From the NCBI GenBank assembly GCA_018873245.2, contig JAEMBT020000002.1, positions 10,948,001 through 11,012,000 on the forward strand: 64,000 bases of DNA, in the 5' to 3' direction. A program made the position numbers and the translations under genes. The notes under the pieces are model-generated. The model searched no databases. It was not told the origin of the DNA and saw only the letters and a list, made by a program, of their open reading frames with translations. The first letter of the stretch is position 1, and every line of letters begins with the position of its first letter. Of this stretch, positions 53,339 to 63,858 are shown in pieces. The stretch comes from Archegozetes longisetosus (Eukaryota; Arthropoda; Arachnida; Sarcoptiformes; Trhypochthoniidae).

Positions 53339-54270
53339 GAAACAATTTCTGTCTATAAAGACAAGATTGAGTTCCGTAATTGATCGCATACTTCATAAAA
53401 TGTTTTTCAAACTTAGTTTTCATAATTCAACTATTGGAATTCTTATTTAAGTCTTTAAAAAAATGGTTGTTTTCTATATCATGTATCTTTTTTAAACACA
53501 TATTCCATTAGAAATTTGTTTTATAATGTTTGCAAAAATAATATTTTGAATTAAAATAAATACAGGCATTGAATAAACCGGTAATATAATAATTGACTGA
53601 ATACCAAAAATGAGTTAAGTCTCATAATTATCATATAGAGAGGTTGACATTTAAACTTGGGTTACAATGGAGGCATTTTATATCCTTTAAAAAGCCGTAA
53701 AAGTATTAATCTTATAAATGACTAACTATTTAAAGCTCTAACTGGTAAGTGCACTATTGGATTGGAGCAGTGTCAAATTTGAGGTCAGTTACATTAAGCA
53801 GTTAAACGACCCATTGAAGAAGTGCTAGATTTATAAACAGGTGTATCCCTTGTTCCGCCTCAGGCAAAAACCGCTTATTTTGTTTGGCTATTTCAGAGAT
53901 TGGATTTGATGGTGTTATGCATTGCATTAGTCCCAGAGCCATTTTGCACATTATATATTCCTTCTAATCGTTTGAGGTCAGATTTACATTCCAGGCTCTG
54001 TCTCAGAGAATTAACACTCAATGTCAATTAAATGCTGAGATAACTACTCCTGTGTCCTCTGACCAAATACAATGTGTCGACTCAACCATTTCTATCAACT
54101 TCTCTCTTGGTTAATTCTTGAAAAGTGAGTAACAGTTATCAGACAGTGGATCAGCTAAAAAATTACGAAATAAACAAGCTATTGAGTGTTAAGTGTTAAC
54201 TATAAATTCCAACTTATATGGAACTGATTCGAGCAGAGACTAGCAGAGATTGAGTGATTGCGCACACATA
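53339..54270. other. intergenic, La to calpain-like gene
   Basis: Contains a good poly(A) signal for La (AATAAA at 53555-53560). No further gene is recognisable before the calpain start. Confidence 0.55.
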
Positions 54271-57003
54271 ATGTCTGAGTTTGAAAAGTTGAAGAAAAGT
54301 TTACTTAAAAAGGAGAACTATTCGAAGACAGCGATTTTCCTTGCGTTCAGTCGTCGGTCTTCTATCACGAAGCACCTCCTTTTCAGTTTGTATGGAAAAG
54401 ACCTAAAGAAATTTGTTCCAATCCAATATTCATATCCGATACTTCAACTAATTATTTTAATTTGACTCCTGGAAAACTCGGTAAATATCTTAACAGATGA
54501 AGATTTTCTCATTTGATTTCTTATTAAATTAATTCTAAATCTCGTCAAATCCATCAGGGGATCAATGGTTTGCCTCAATCATAGGATGTTTGAGCACAAC
54601 AAAAGGGCTGTTTTATCGAGTAGTTCCAGCCGATCAAAGTTTTGATGATAATGAATACGTGGGAATGTTTCGATTTCGAATATGGTAAGCATTTTAACAG
54701 GTGAATGCATAATGAAATTGTGATTTGAATGAATTTTCATCTGAATTATAGGTGGAACGGAGAGTGGAAAGAGGTTCTGATTGATGATAGATTGCCAACA
54801 GTTAATAATAAACTAGTTTTTATTCAATCATTGCATGGAAATCAATTTTGGACATCACTATTGGAAAAGGTATTGAAGCGTAAATAATTAAGTATCGATA
54901 ACTTATTCCGAAAAACTTGTTTATTTCAAATTCTATCCTATAATTATAACTGATTTGGTTTTGGGTTATGGCTTATTTGTCAGTTTGCTGGTTTCGATTT
55001 TAGCTCAATAACTTCTATTATCCTATTATACGGACACAGTTCGAGTTAAGCAAACTTTTCCCCAGTAAATAAGATATTGACATATATTTTGACTTTAGGC
55101 GTATTGCAAACTACACGGATCTTACGAAGCACTCAAATATGGAAACTCCTTAGATGGTAATTTTGGCTAATATTCCACTTCACTTATCAAAAATTCTATT
55201 CCATTATTAAGGTTTGGCTGATTTGACTGGTGGTGTCACAGAATCGATCAGCATAAAGGATCCGACCAGACTTTGTGATGTTCTCAACAAACTGTTGAGC
55301 ATGACTTCCATCGTTACCTCTGTTGTTCAAAATGAAAACATTAATCAAACAAATACTCATAATCTTGGTTGCGATCGTTTAGCAAATGGAATATCGATAG
55401 CAACTAATTATCGTGTCATGTCTATTGAAAAAGTTGAGACCATTGATGGAGATATTGTTCAATTGGTAAGACTTCGTAATCCTTTGGGTCTTTCCAGTGA
55501 TTTTATCGGTTCGTGGAAAAAAGACTCGATCGAATGGAATCGTGTTTCTGATGATGTCAAAAATAGGCTCAATTTGAAATATTCGATTGAAGGCGAATTT
55601 TGGATGACTTATAACGAGTTTGTGAAAACTTTCACAGTTCTAGAAATAATACATTTAGATCCAGAAACCAGTAAAGACGAGCCCAGTTTACGCGGACGGA
55701 TCCCATGGCATATGAGGTTTATAAGAGGATCGTGGAAAAAAGGTATTATCCAATCAAATTTGATCCTATTTTCTTAACCTGTAATTCTCTAAACTATTGA
55801 AAACAGGAGTAACAGCTGGCGGTTGTCGTAATAATTCCGATACATTTCATATCAATCCTCAAATACAAGTTCTTATATCAGAAAGTGAGGAAACCATTAT
55901 ATGTCTGCATCAACACTCACTATTGGAGACCAAAGTTGTCGGATATACTATTTATAATACACCCGCAAAGTTGTCCTCGCCTAATATCAATGAAAATCGA
56001 CTGGATAAGTCTTTTTTCAAAAAGAACAAATCGCTTTTAAGTTCTCCCTATACTAACAGTAAATACGTTGTTATGAAGACCCTTCTAGAATCAGGAACTT
56101 ATGTTATTTTGCCAACAACTTATGAAACAGGTTTTAATCATTGCATAATTTATGCAACTTAAATCAATAATTAATAGTGAATTTATTAACAGGACAAGAG
56201 GGAAATTTTTCACTAAGAGTCTATTCGAGTAAACCTATCAAATTAAAATTGATTGATTGCATACCAGCTGTTGTCAAGCCCGCCATAACCAAAGCTCCGC
56301 TTTCTTTCGATCAAAAGTTTGCTCAATACGAGGCTTTGTTTATGCAATTAGCAGATGAGGTCAGTCACTTTTTTCCATTATTCATATACTGATGATCCGT
56401 TTGTTGAAAACACAGCACAAAACTATAAACGCATTTGAGTTACAAGAACTTCTCGAGGCCTGTTTGCCAAACGATTACGTCAAATCATGTGCCAATTTAG
56501 AAGTTTGTCGCCAAATAGTAACCACATTAGAGGTATAAAATAGATGCACTAAAAGAAAAAATTCAAATCCATGTTTCTATTTACTTATCTTAAAGACTAA
56601 TGGAAGCGGTCGTCTTCGATATCCTGACTATAAGAATTTGATGTGCAGCTTACGCAATTGGCAAAACACATTCAAAAATCATACTAAGGGCACAACTGGA
56701 ATATTACGTGCTGAAAAACTATATGATGCCCTTTATGACATCGGTTTGTAACTTAATATTCAACAACAAAACGTTCTAAAGATTGAGTTTGACTTTTGTT
56801 TAGGCTTTCAATTGAACACTGATATACTTTCATCTCTAGCCTTAAGATATATGAGAAAAGATGGAACGTTACGTTTTGGGGATTTTGTTTCTTCAATCTT
56901 GCATCTCGTCATCACATTTAATATGTTTCAGAAGAAGGATCCGCTACACAACGGATATATTAAACTAACATTACCTGAATTTTTAAAAGCATCGCTTCAA
57001 TAG
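54271..57003 (+). CDS. calpain-like protein lacking catalytic Cys and His
   Basis: Calpain-family protein with protease core, C2-like domain III and a C-terminal penta-EF-hand domain. Exons: 54271-54480, 54558-54684, 54752-54869, 55099-55156, 55212-55742, 55807-56130, 56193-56359, 56416-56532, 56596-56743 and 56804-57003. The size would be 666 residues if exon 1, one base short at the A run 54307-54311, is read through; the shift lies just before LFEDSDFP. The catalytic block GDCWF is GDQWF (Cys to Gln, about residue 73). The GHAYSV block is replaced by ATNYRV, so the His is gone. The Asn of RNPxG remains (about 261). Domain III shows WHMRF and GVTAGGCRNN. EF-hand loops are degenerate, for example TNGSGRL. 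It is probably a pseudoprotease, like fly CalpC or vertebrate CAPN6, rather than a dead gene, because ten exons stay in phase. Confidence 0.88.
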
Positions 57004-57116
57004 TTCATTTTATTGCCAAATAATTCTTATAATTTACAGATCTAATTCAATGATAATATATAAAAATTCTTTAAATTATTCATAGCTAAAGCCTATTATT
57101 TTAATTTAATTGAAAG

Positions 57117-58233
57117 TTATAATAACTTAGCTTTAATTAGAGTATAAAGTGGTTGAGAGTCGATCGAAACAATTTCATAGGTGTTATCTAAATCGATGAG
57201 TCCATCGCTATCAAAACGAGTATTTCCTTGTTTAAGTAGTGTCATTCTGTTTGGATTTGGCTTCTCTTTCTTGTGGACTAACGTAATGCAACGTGATATC
57301 TTTGCAGACCATCGAGTTATCATTAAATTCTTATTCTTAATGCGATTATAGAAGTCGTCGTCTTCTCCTCCCCAGCCCTCGAATTTATTTGAATATCCAT
57401 TAACTAATTCGTAGTGATTTTTAGTGAGGGCAACGACTCCTCCAAACAATTCTGGATATAATAAAACGTAATGATACCTATCTAAAGCTGAACACATGTG
57501 CCGAGGATATTCTGAGCAATAATACAATTGCTTTTGATTTATAGGCAGAATATCTATATCATGAAAGATGAAGCAACAAAAGTGATCCAACTTATTTGCC
57601 TCAACAAAACCTATGTTAAAAAGTTTGCCACGATTGAAAGCTTTGCTATCGTTTTGTTCGACTATAAATATTGTGTATTCTATCAATTGTTCACTAAGAA
57701 ATGGGTGAATGTGCTGAACAAACAGCTCGAGATGTGATAAACGGTTACGATATGGAACTACAATCGCGACCTTCTGATGTGATTTGCAATCTTTCGGTGA
57801 ATGTTTTCCACCTTTTGTTATATCGTATTTCGATGCAATCGATTCCACAAATGGTTTGTTTATTTTAGTCTTTACTTCGAAATAATTATCTGTTAATCAA
57901 ATTATTGAAACGAACATTAATTCAGTGATAACTTAATTGAACGACAATTGAGTGCTAAACACAAATAATACCTAAGTTTGGCGTAAATATAGGACATTCA
58001 GGTTTGTTGTGATGATTATTGTTCGGATGATTATTGTTTTTGTGACCAACCGGTTGGCAGACTGCGAGATCGCTTTCAATGTTATTATCACTTATTTGTC
58101 TGAATCGACCGGTTCTGAAGCTGGAAAACAAAAGCGGCCAAAGAGACGCCCAAAATAGGAATAATAATAACAATACTTCAACTAAATTCAATTTATTCAA
58201 AAAATTTTTTAATTTTTGTTTGCATTTAGACAT
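57117..58233 (-). CDS. beta-1,4-galactosyltransferase family, type II Golgi protein
   Basis: Glycosyltransferase family 7 enzyme that adds Gal (or GalNAc, as in some invertebrate members) to terminal GlcNAc in the Golgi. Exons (minus) 58233-57972 and 57889-57117 join in phase 1 and give 344 residues. A short basic N-terminus is followed by a membrane anchor at about residues 17-38 (VEVLLLLFLFWASLWPLLF), a His/Asn-rich stem, then VAIVVPYRNR, the metal-binding HDIDILP (Asp at about 198 and 200) and the acceptor-site GWGGEDDD (about 259-266). It ends in a sequence like B4GALT1-6 (SDGLIDL, PLYTLIKA) and is not B4GALT7. Donor specificity cannot be read from sequence alone. The gene is intact and converges with the calpain-like gene 113 bases away. 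Confidence 0.9.
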
Positions 58234-59071
58234 GTCTTCAAATTTTGGACTGATTTATAAAATGTTTGACAAAACTTTAATCAAAAATAGTATTTTGGTT
58301 CAATAGTTAGTATCGTTCGAATCGATTTAAATAAAGCTTTAATTTTATACTCAAAAAAATTGATTAATAAAAATTTGATTACGTTTCAAAAGTATGAAAA
58401 TAAGTTCTGAATTTTAAATATAACTAAAAATGAACAAATATTTACATCCGATTGATTCATATATTGCAGTGATTTACGATTGCTTTTGGCGGAACGGCAA
58501 ATAACTTTGACGGCTCGCCCGTCCACTTCAAATAAAAAAATCGTTTCGTCAAAAATAAATGACAGAAAATGTTTTATTATAATAAAACTATTAAATGTTT
58601 ACAGAATTTGAAAATTGAACTAAATATGAAAAGAACTGAAGCCTCAATTATAAAACAAAAACTATATTCACATTAATCTCTTCCGTAACTTAATGGTTTA
58701 AAATTTGTTTACAACTGAATTAATGTTTGCAATTCGATGTATTGCTCAAACGCATGACATCAACGAATCCAAAGTTTAGTTCAAATAATTGATTAAGTTT
58801 AGCAATTACAACAATTCACTTAATTTGAGATCATTCATAAGTATTGATCAATTTTTGATTATTCGTTAATCTTTTTACTGATTTATTTGTAACGTCAACA
58901 CAAATCAATTTATCCTGAATGGTAAAATATTTGTTTGATTTAACCGATTACCAAAAGTAGACTTTAATCATTCATAAGGTTTAGGAAAACATCAGTATTT
59001 AGAGCTACAGTACGACCAATATTTTCAATAATTATTCAATAACTGTTAAATGAAGGGTCATATTCTGGGTT
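58234..59071. other. upstream region of the galactosyltransferase gene
   Basis: No gene recognised. A G+C-rich patch near 58480-58530, about 250-300 bases upstream of the minus-strand ATG, is a candidate promoter or 5' UTR. The rest is AT-rich. Confidence 0.4.
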
Positions 59072-59163
59072 CTGTCTTAAGCTTGATCTCGGCGAAAGTT
59101 AGTCTTGATGCTATTAAAATTGTATTACAAGTCTAATTTGAGTCGAGATCGAGCTTAAGACGG
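59072..59163. repeat. inverted repeat, 20-bp arms
   Basis: The arm at 59072-59091 (ctgtcttaagcttgatctcg) and the reverse complement of 59144-59163 match at 18 of 20 positions, with a 52-base spacer. It sits just left of a decayed hAT derivative and may be a remnant of another mobile element. Confidence 0.8.
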
Positions 59164-59184
59164 AGCTCAAAACGTAGCTAGAGG

Positions 59185-59823
59185 TAGAGGTGCGCATCTA
59201 TGAAATTTTTTGCATCCGCACCCGCAGTCAAAAAAGTGCGGGTCACTCGCAAATATCCGCAAACATTTTTATTTTAATTAAATCGAACGTAAATACGAAT
59301 ATCAACTATGATTAAGTATGGAATCTATATTCTATAAAATAATATCAAAATTTGATCTTATAAGTAGCGGTTTATCGAATTTTTCTGGATATATTGAACA
59401 TCTGTCAGCTAAAGGTAATTCAACGTAATTGAAATCTTGCTCAGTGGAGAAATTAGTTACTTGTATAGTTAAAATTCCTTTTGAAATAACGTTTAGTTTA
59501 GAAAATCTGTTCTTACTTTCATCCCAAAATTTCAACAAACCCTGAGTACAGTTGAAATTACTTTGTAGATAGTCATCAACCTCTATAATACTAGTGTTAT
59601 AAATTTTATTCATAATCAATGAATTCAAGCACACATTCGTTCATGATATTAGAATCTTGTACTATTGATGTAATAGTTGTTGTCGAAGTAATACTTATCT
59701 CGTTAACCATTGAATTAAGAGTTTTAATTGCAGATTATTTTAGATGCGGGTATGAAAGAAGAGAACTTGCAAACCCGCACCCGCTATATACCCGCGGGTG
59801 TGAGTGTAAAATGCGCACCTCTA
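59185..59823 (-). mobile_element. decayed, internally deleted hAT element
   Basis: 639-base element with perfect 13-bp terminal inverted repeats (TAGAGGTGCGCAT) and subterminal repeats rich in CGCACCC/GCGGGT near both ends. The 8-bp flanks gctagagg and gctcgaga match at 6 of 8 positions, fitting an old hAT target duplication. Inside, the minus-strand ORF 59634-59332 resembles the hAT C-terminal dimerisation domain (LLKFWDESKNRFSKL, ILTIQVTNF where active elements have L-x-I-P-x-T-S). The N-terminal and catalytic parts are absent. Its termini differ from the larger neighbour, so it belongs to a separate family. Confidence 0.75.
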
Positions 59824-60493
59824 GCTCGAGATGTTAGATCATTTTGAACTGTTATATTGGAGGAAGAGAATTAAATTGTGATGGGCCAATAAATTGAGAT
59901 AGGACCGTACACTGCCACGCTTATAGATCTTATCAAATTTAGCACGCCTTTAATCCAAATAGTTTTTAATTCTATCGGGTAATTGCCTTATTTTAATTGC
60001 CCTAAACTTTTGAGAGGAATCGAGAACACTCGTGATTTAATTTTAATATAGGTATAGTTTTCACTAGTGAAAAATTTTAATTATCTATTCTATTGAATTT
60101 CATTTTTAAGTCAAATTTATTAGTAGAACATATGAAACTGAGCAATTATTACATATTTGTTCGAATGATATGCATTATTCAATTGAAATTCAATTTAAAT
60201 CATTTCTCAACTTATTTGTAACATTTGAAAATATTTAAAATCAGTCCATAATTAATATGTATTCAATGCCTCACTTCAAGTTTAATCAATTCGTATTCAT
60301 CGATAAACCTTTAATTTGTCGAATGGCAATCATTTATAACTCAATACGGACTTCCAGTTGTGGTCAACCAATTCTTCCTTATTTGATAAACAATTTATAA
60401 TAAAATCTATTCAATTGAACTGAATCGAGACAAATAGATTTCTAATACATAGAATTGATTTGATCTTCGTTTCCTCCAATAGTTCTGACAATA

Positions 60494-60501
60494 GTTCCAT
60501 C
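60494..60501. repeat. hAT target site duplication, left copy
   Basis: gttccatc, identical to the right copy at 62824-62831. Eight bases is the standard hAT duplication length. Confidence 0.9.
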
Positions 60502-60509
60502 TAGAGCAG

Positions 60510-60672
60510 AGCATAAAAGACCTGAGGTCCTCCAGGACCTCCGGACCTGAGGTCTTTTGAGGTCCAGGTCCGAGTCCTGGTCCTTAATATTAGTTATGGT
60601 CCAGGTCCGAGTCTTAATAAAATGGCTCGGTCTGGTCCAGGTCTTTAAGAAAGACCTCTGAGTGAAGACCTC
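60510..60672. repeat. left subterminal GGTCC repeat array of the hAT element
   Basis: Dense direct and inverted copies of aggtc/gacct and ggtcc/ggacc over about 160 bases, including a hairpin-like pair near 60517-60560. It mirrors the array at the right end. Subterminal repeats are the known transposase-binding platform in Ac-like hAT elements. Confidence 0.8.
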
Positions 60673-60731
60673 ATAATATAATAACATTAATGATTGAAAT
60701 GAATATTTATTTAGCGATAAAAATACAAATT

Positions 60732-62495
60732 TTAAAGTGTTTCAAATAGCGGTAACCATGAACTTAAACACATGCATGACGTTATTGTACTATCATTAAG
60801 ACAATTACGCTTTTTTGTGATTAAATCACCTGATCTTGAAAATATCTGCTCACAAGGAACACTTGAAGCAGGAACAAGAAGTATATCGAAAGCTAATTTA
60901 GATAAGTTTGGGAAGTGTGATATGTTGTTTTTCCACCACAAAACTGGATCCGATTCATGTCCTTCAGTCGGAAATTTGATATATTTTTCGATCTCATTTG
61001 AAGAATCAGTTTTACGCTTTTGTAAATACTTGTGATAAATGATTTTGAGGGCTCTTCAGTGACTGATTCAGCAGGAGGTGCGTAAAATTGATTGAAAAAA
61101 TTGGTAAATTTAGTTTTCATAGCGCAAGTTGAGTCTTCAAAATAATCAAATTTGAGTCTTGGATCGACTACAACTGCAAACTCTGTAATATCGTTTATCA
61201 TTATTGTTTTATATTTATCCAACTTCTTAAGCATAACATCTGCACAACTTGAAATATCTTTGAGATTAGATGCTTCATAGGTTTTAATGTGCAATTTAAT
61301 AGATTGAAAATGGGTAAAAGTAAGCAAATACTTGCATACTTTTGACCTGAAATAGCATTTGTTGCCTCTTCAAATGGTCGTAATAATGATTGTGTTTCTT
61401 TCAATAATTCCCATTCATTGTTATCCAAACTGTATTCTTTAAAAGACACATCACTGAAACATAAATATTTAATCGTTTCACTCATGAAAATTACTGAATT
61501 TAACATGACCAAGACTGAATTCCATCTAGTTTTGACATCTTTTTTCAGTGATAAATATACGTTTCCCAGTGTTTTAGTTGTTAATTCAAATTTTTGCTGT
61601 TCTTTAGGTGACGTTTTCACAAAAGTTACAAGATTTCTTATCTTCTCTATGAGTTGATTCAATGGTGACTTTTTGAGGCTACTTTCAACAATTAGATTTA
61701 AAACATGTGCAAAACATCTCAAATGAAAAAACTTGAATTTCAAAAAATTTTCAGCCTGAAAATTTAACTTTAAAATGTTCATTGCAGATACATTATTTTT
61801 TGCATTGTCAGTAGTTACTGAAATTATCTTGTCTCTAATATTAAATTTGTCGAATATTTCAAGTAGCTTTTCAGATATTTGCTTACCAGAGTGTGGATAA
61901 GGAACCATAGAGAAGTCAATTAAAATATTTCTCTTCACAAATTTACTATCGAAAAAATGTGCAGTGGTTGTCATAAAAGGTTTTTGGCTATTCGATGTCC
62001 ACATATCAGTGGTTACTGCAATTTTTTTGAGTATTTTCATTCAAAAAAGTAATAACTTTTTCAACCATTTCTTTATGTTTTTTCATTATACTTCTTTTCA
62101 CTGTAAAACGACTTGGAACTATGTAATTTTTGTTTAATGATTTACAAAACGTTATAAATTTAGGTTCTTGAACGATATCAAATGCATGTTGACCTTCGAC
62201 AATAAACGATATGAGCTCTCTTTGCGGATCCAACTCAATTTCACGTTTATTATGTTGGAAAAGTTCTGTAATATCCCTTTGATTCGATGGTTTTTCGTGA
62301 AAATTTGAATAATGTCTGCTTAATGTACTTGAACTTGATTTTGTTGAAAACATCGCATCACAATATTTGCATTTAATTTTTTTTACTTCTCGCATCTTCA
62401 TAAAAATGCCCCCATTTTTTAAAACGAATGCTCTTTATTTCATCAAGAACATTATCACTTTTATCTGAGTCTAGTATGATAGAAGCCGAACTCAT
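60732..62495 (-). pseudogene. hAT transposase with BED finger, frame-broken
   Basis: The reading starts at the ATG at 62495 (MSSASIILDSD). It shows a BED-type zinc finger (CKYCDAMF, then LSRHYSNFH), the RNase H-like core (VTTDMWTS, SVTTDNAKNN, and HLRCFAHVLNLIV with the usual hAT CxxH region) and the C-terminal dimerisation domain (WWKNNISHFPNLSKLAFDIL, PASSVPCEQIFS). The frame changes four times, at the base runs 62377-62384, 62022-62028, 61295-61297 and around 61049-61051, each cured by one base. Domain content is otherwise complete for a transposase of roughly 580 residues. It may be an active element with base-call errors or a young dead copy. Confidence 0.85.
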
Positions 62496-62663
62496 TTTAA
62501 TTAGTATTTTAATGATATTTTGATTAAAAACTGAATTGAATTAAATTTGCATTCAACAAACACAACAGAAAATGACTTCATTTATTGCATTATGTGAGCG
62601 AAACAATTCATATAAACTATTAATCTGCAATTTGATACTTTTGTTTAAATAACCAAAATACAT

Positions 62664-62815
62664 TTGAGGTTCAGGTCCGGGTCCAGGTCTTTAAAAGAGG
62701 TCCTCTGAGAGGTTCGGGTTTGCAATTATTTGAGAGGTCCAGGTCTAGGTCTTCAAACAGAGGTCCAGGTCCAAGTTCAGGTCTTTCAGAAAGACCTCCA
62801 GGACCTGGACCTGCT
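62664..62815. repeat. right subterminal GGTCC repeat array of the hAT element
   Basis: At least ten copies of aggtcc/aggtct-type motifs over 150 bases, in inverted orientation to the left array. Confidence 0.8.
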
Positions 62816-62823
62816 CAGCACTA

Positions 62824-62831
62824 GTTCCATC
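62824..62831. repeat. hAT target site duplication, right copy
   Basis: gttccatc, identical to 60494-60501. Together with the terminal repeats it fixes both ends of the element. Confidence 0.9.
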
Positions 62832-62888
62832 GATAGCGTTCCGAACATAACCTCGAATTCCAAGATCTTTGGCTCTCCTTTCAATAAA

Positions 62889-63546
62889 CTATAAAATCAA
62901 AAGTTTTAGGTTGAATTTTTGTAAACAAATAGATCAACAGTTGATTTGAATGCGGTGTCATTTCGATTTTTTGCCAAATAAGCGACAGGGTGGGGATATA
63001 TCAATATAACATCAGTAAATTAACTCAAAAGTTTCAGAGACTTTAAATCTCTCTCCATAATCTAAATTATTGAAACTAAGGTCTGAATTTACAAATGTTA
63101 TTTAAGATTTGATCAAATAAATGGTCAGTACTTTAGTCAGATGAGTGTAATTGCCCTATTTTAGAGATTTTACTATTTGGTGCTATAATGATACATCCCT
63201 ACCCGCGACAGTTAGCTTAAGCGGTGCCGAACTCAATATCTTACAAAAAATGATTGTTAAGTATATTTCTTTTCAGACTATTCACACAATTCATTATAAT
63301 TGAATTTATTTTAAGTAAGTATTTATCATTTTTACTGAGTGATTCAATGATTGAATAATTTAGTTAATGAAAGATTGATAATAATAAGTCGAAAGTCTTT
63401 TAACTTTTTCACTTAATCATCAAAAGTAATAATTAACCCATTTTTTTTAAAGATGTCAACCAAAATTTGCAAAGTCTTTATCTTTTTAACTGATAGTTAT
63501 TGTTTGGACTTTTGTTAAATAATTAATGAATTTCTGTAATCGGGAG
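62889..63546. other. non-coding stretch at the right end
   Basis: AT-rich. If the acylphosphatase-like gene continues, its upstream exon should lie here or beyond the window, but no G-x-V-Q-G-V coding match was found on the minus strand. Confidence 0.4.
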
Positions 63547-63858
63547 GGATGTCCGAAACGTAGGACTCATTCGTTTCGGTCGCGCTGGTCTGACTATCGA
63601 TCGGATCGCAATCGACTATAAGTTATCAGTTTATGATATTGAGGATTCGTCTGAAGAATCACTTGAAAAGTGGTCAGAAGTACGTAACAGATCAGCTGAA
63701 CGTTTGTTAAGCCTTTGTTGTACTAATGTAGTTTTATAAAAGTTAGTCAACATATCGGAGCTCTTGACTATTAAGTGCCACCAGAATATGTCAATATTCT
63801 TAAAGTACTTCATAGCGGAGCGCCGCATTTTAGTATTCAAGGCGTCAAAAAGTTTGTA
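63547..63858 (+). pseudogene. ADCK1-like (UbiB/ABC1 kinase family) exon, damaged
   Basis: Family members are mitochondrial atypical kinases of the ABC1/UbiB group. From an acceptor at 63546 the frame reads DVRNVGLIRFGRAGLTIDRI, then a Ser/Glu stretch, then RSAERLLSLCCTN. It continues one frame over, beyond about 63728, with FIKVSQHIGALDY and VPPEYVNILKVLHSGAPHF, the conserved N-terminal ABC1 block. Two lesions are visible: one base missing near 63728 (aatgtag where GGT AGT is expected) and an in-frame TAA at 63772-63774 where Leu is usual. This is the N-terminal region only; the kinase core would lie to the right of the window. It could be a pseudogene or a real gene with sequence errors. Confidence 0.75.

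Larger units (their letters stand above)
60502..62823 (-). mobile_element. full-length hAT transposon
   Basis: 2322-base element. The left end starts TAGAGCAGAGCA and the right end, reversed, starts TAGTGCTGAGCA (10 of 12 match); both fit the hAT terminus rule (pyrimidine, A, purine, any, G). Perfect 8-bp duplications flank it. Both subterminal regions carry many GGTCC/AGGTC repeats, probably transposase-binding arrays. It encodes a BED-finger hAT transposase on the minus strand. It lies inside an acylphosphatase-like exon. The perfect duplications suggest recent insertion. Confidence 0.93.
60341..62888 (-). pseudogene. acylphosphatase-like gene split by a hAT insertion
   Basis: Acylphosphatases are small cytosolic enzymes that hydrolyse acyl phosphates. 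One exon (minus, acceptor before 62888, donor after 60449) is cut in two by the element at 60502-62823. Removing the element and one 8-bp duplication restores an open frame with FIERRAKDLGIRGYVRN followed by GTIVRTIGGN, the conserved G(W/Y)V-N-G-V block. A next exon from 60377 adds MKNWLTTTGSP, typical of the family, but TGA at 60343-60341 comes about 20 residues early, before the last beta strand. The upstream exon carrying the active-site G-x-V-Q-G-V-x-F-R loop was not found. The gene cannot make a normal enzyme from this copy unless the insertion is heterozygous and the stop is an error. Confidence 0.72.

Noticed and set aside
57117-58233. Calling the galactosyltransferase B4GALT7
   Set aside because: PRHMCSALD, the GWGGEDDD context and the C-terminal SDGL...PLYT match B4GALT1-6-type enzymes; B4GALT7 has GWGREDDEF and a different C-terminus.
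60772-61035. Plus-strand ORFs over the hAT transposase
   Set aside because: Antisense of a recognised transposase; no independent signal.
63631-63840. Minus-strand ORF of 69 codons
   Set aside because: It is antisense to the ADCK1-like exon, whose conserved residues explain the open frame.
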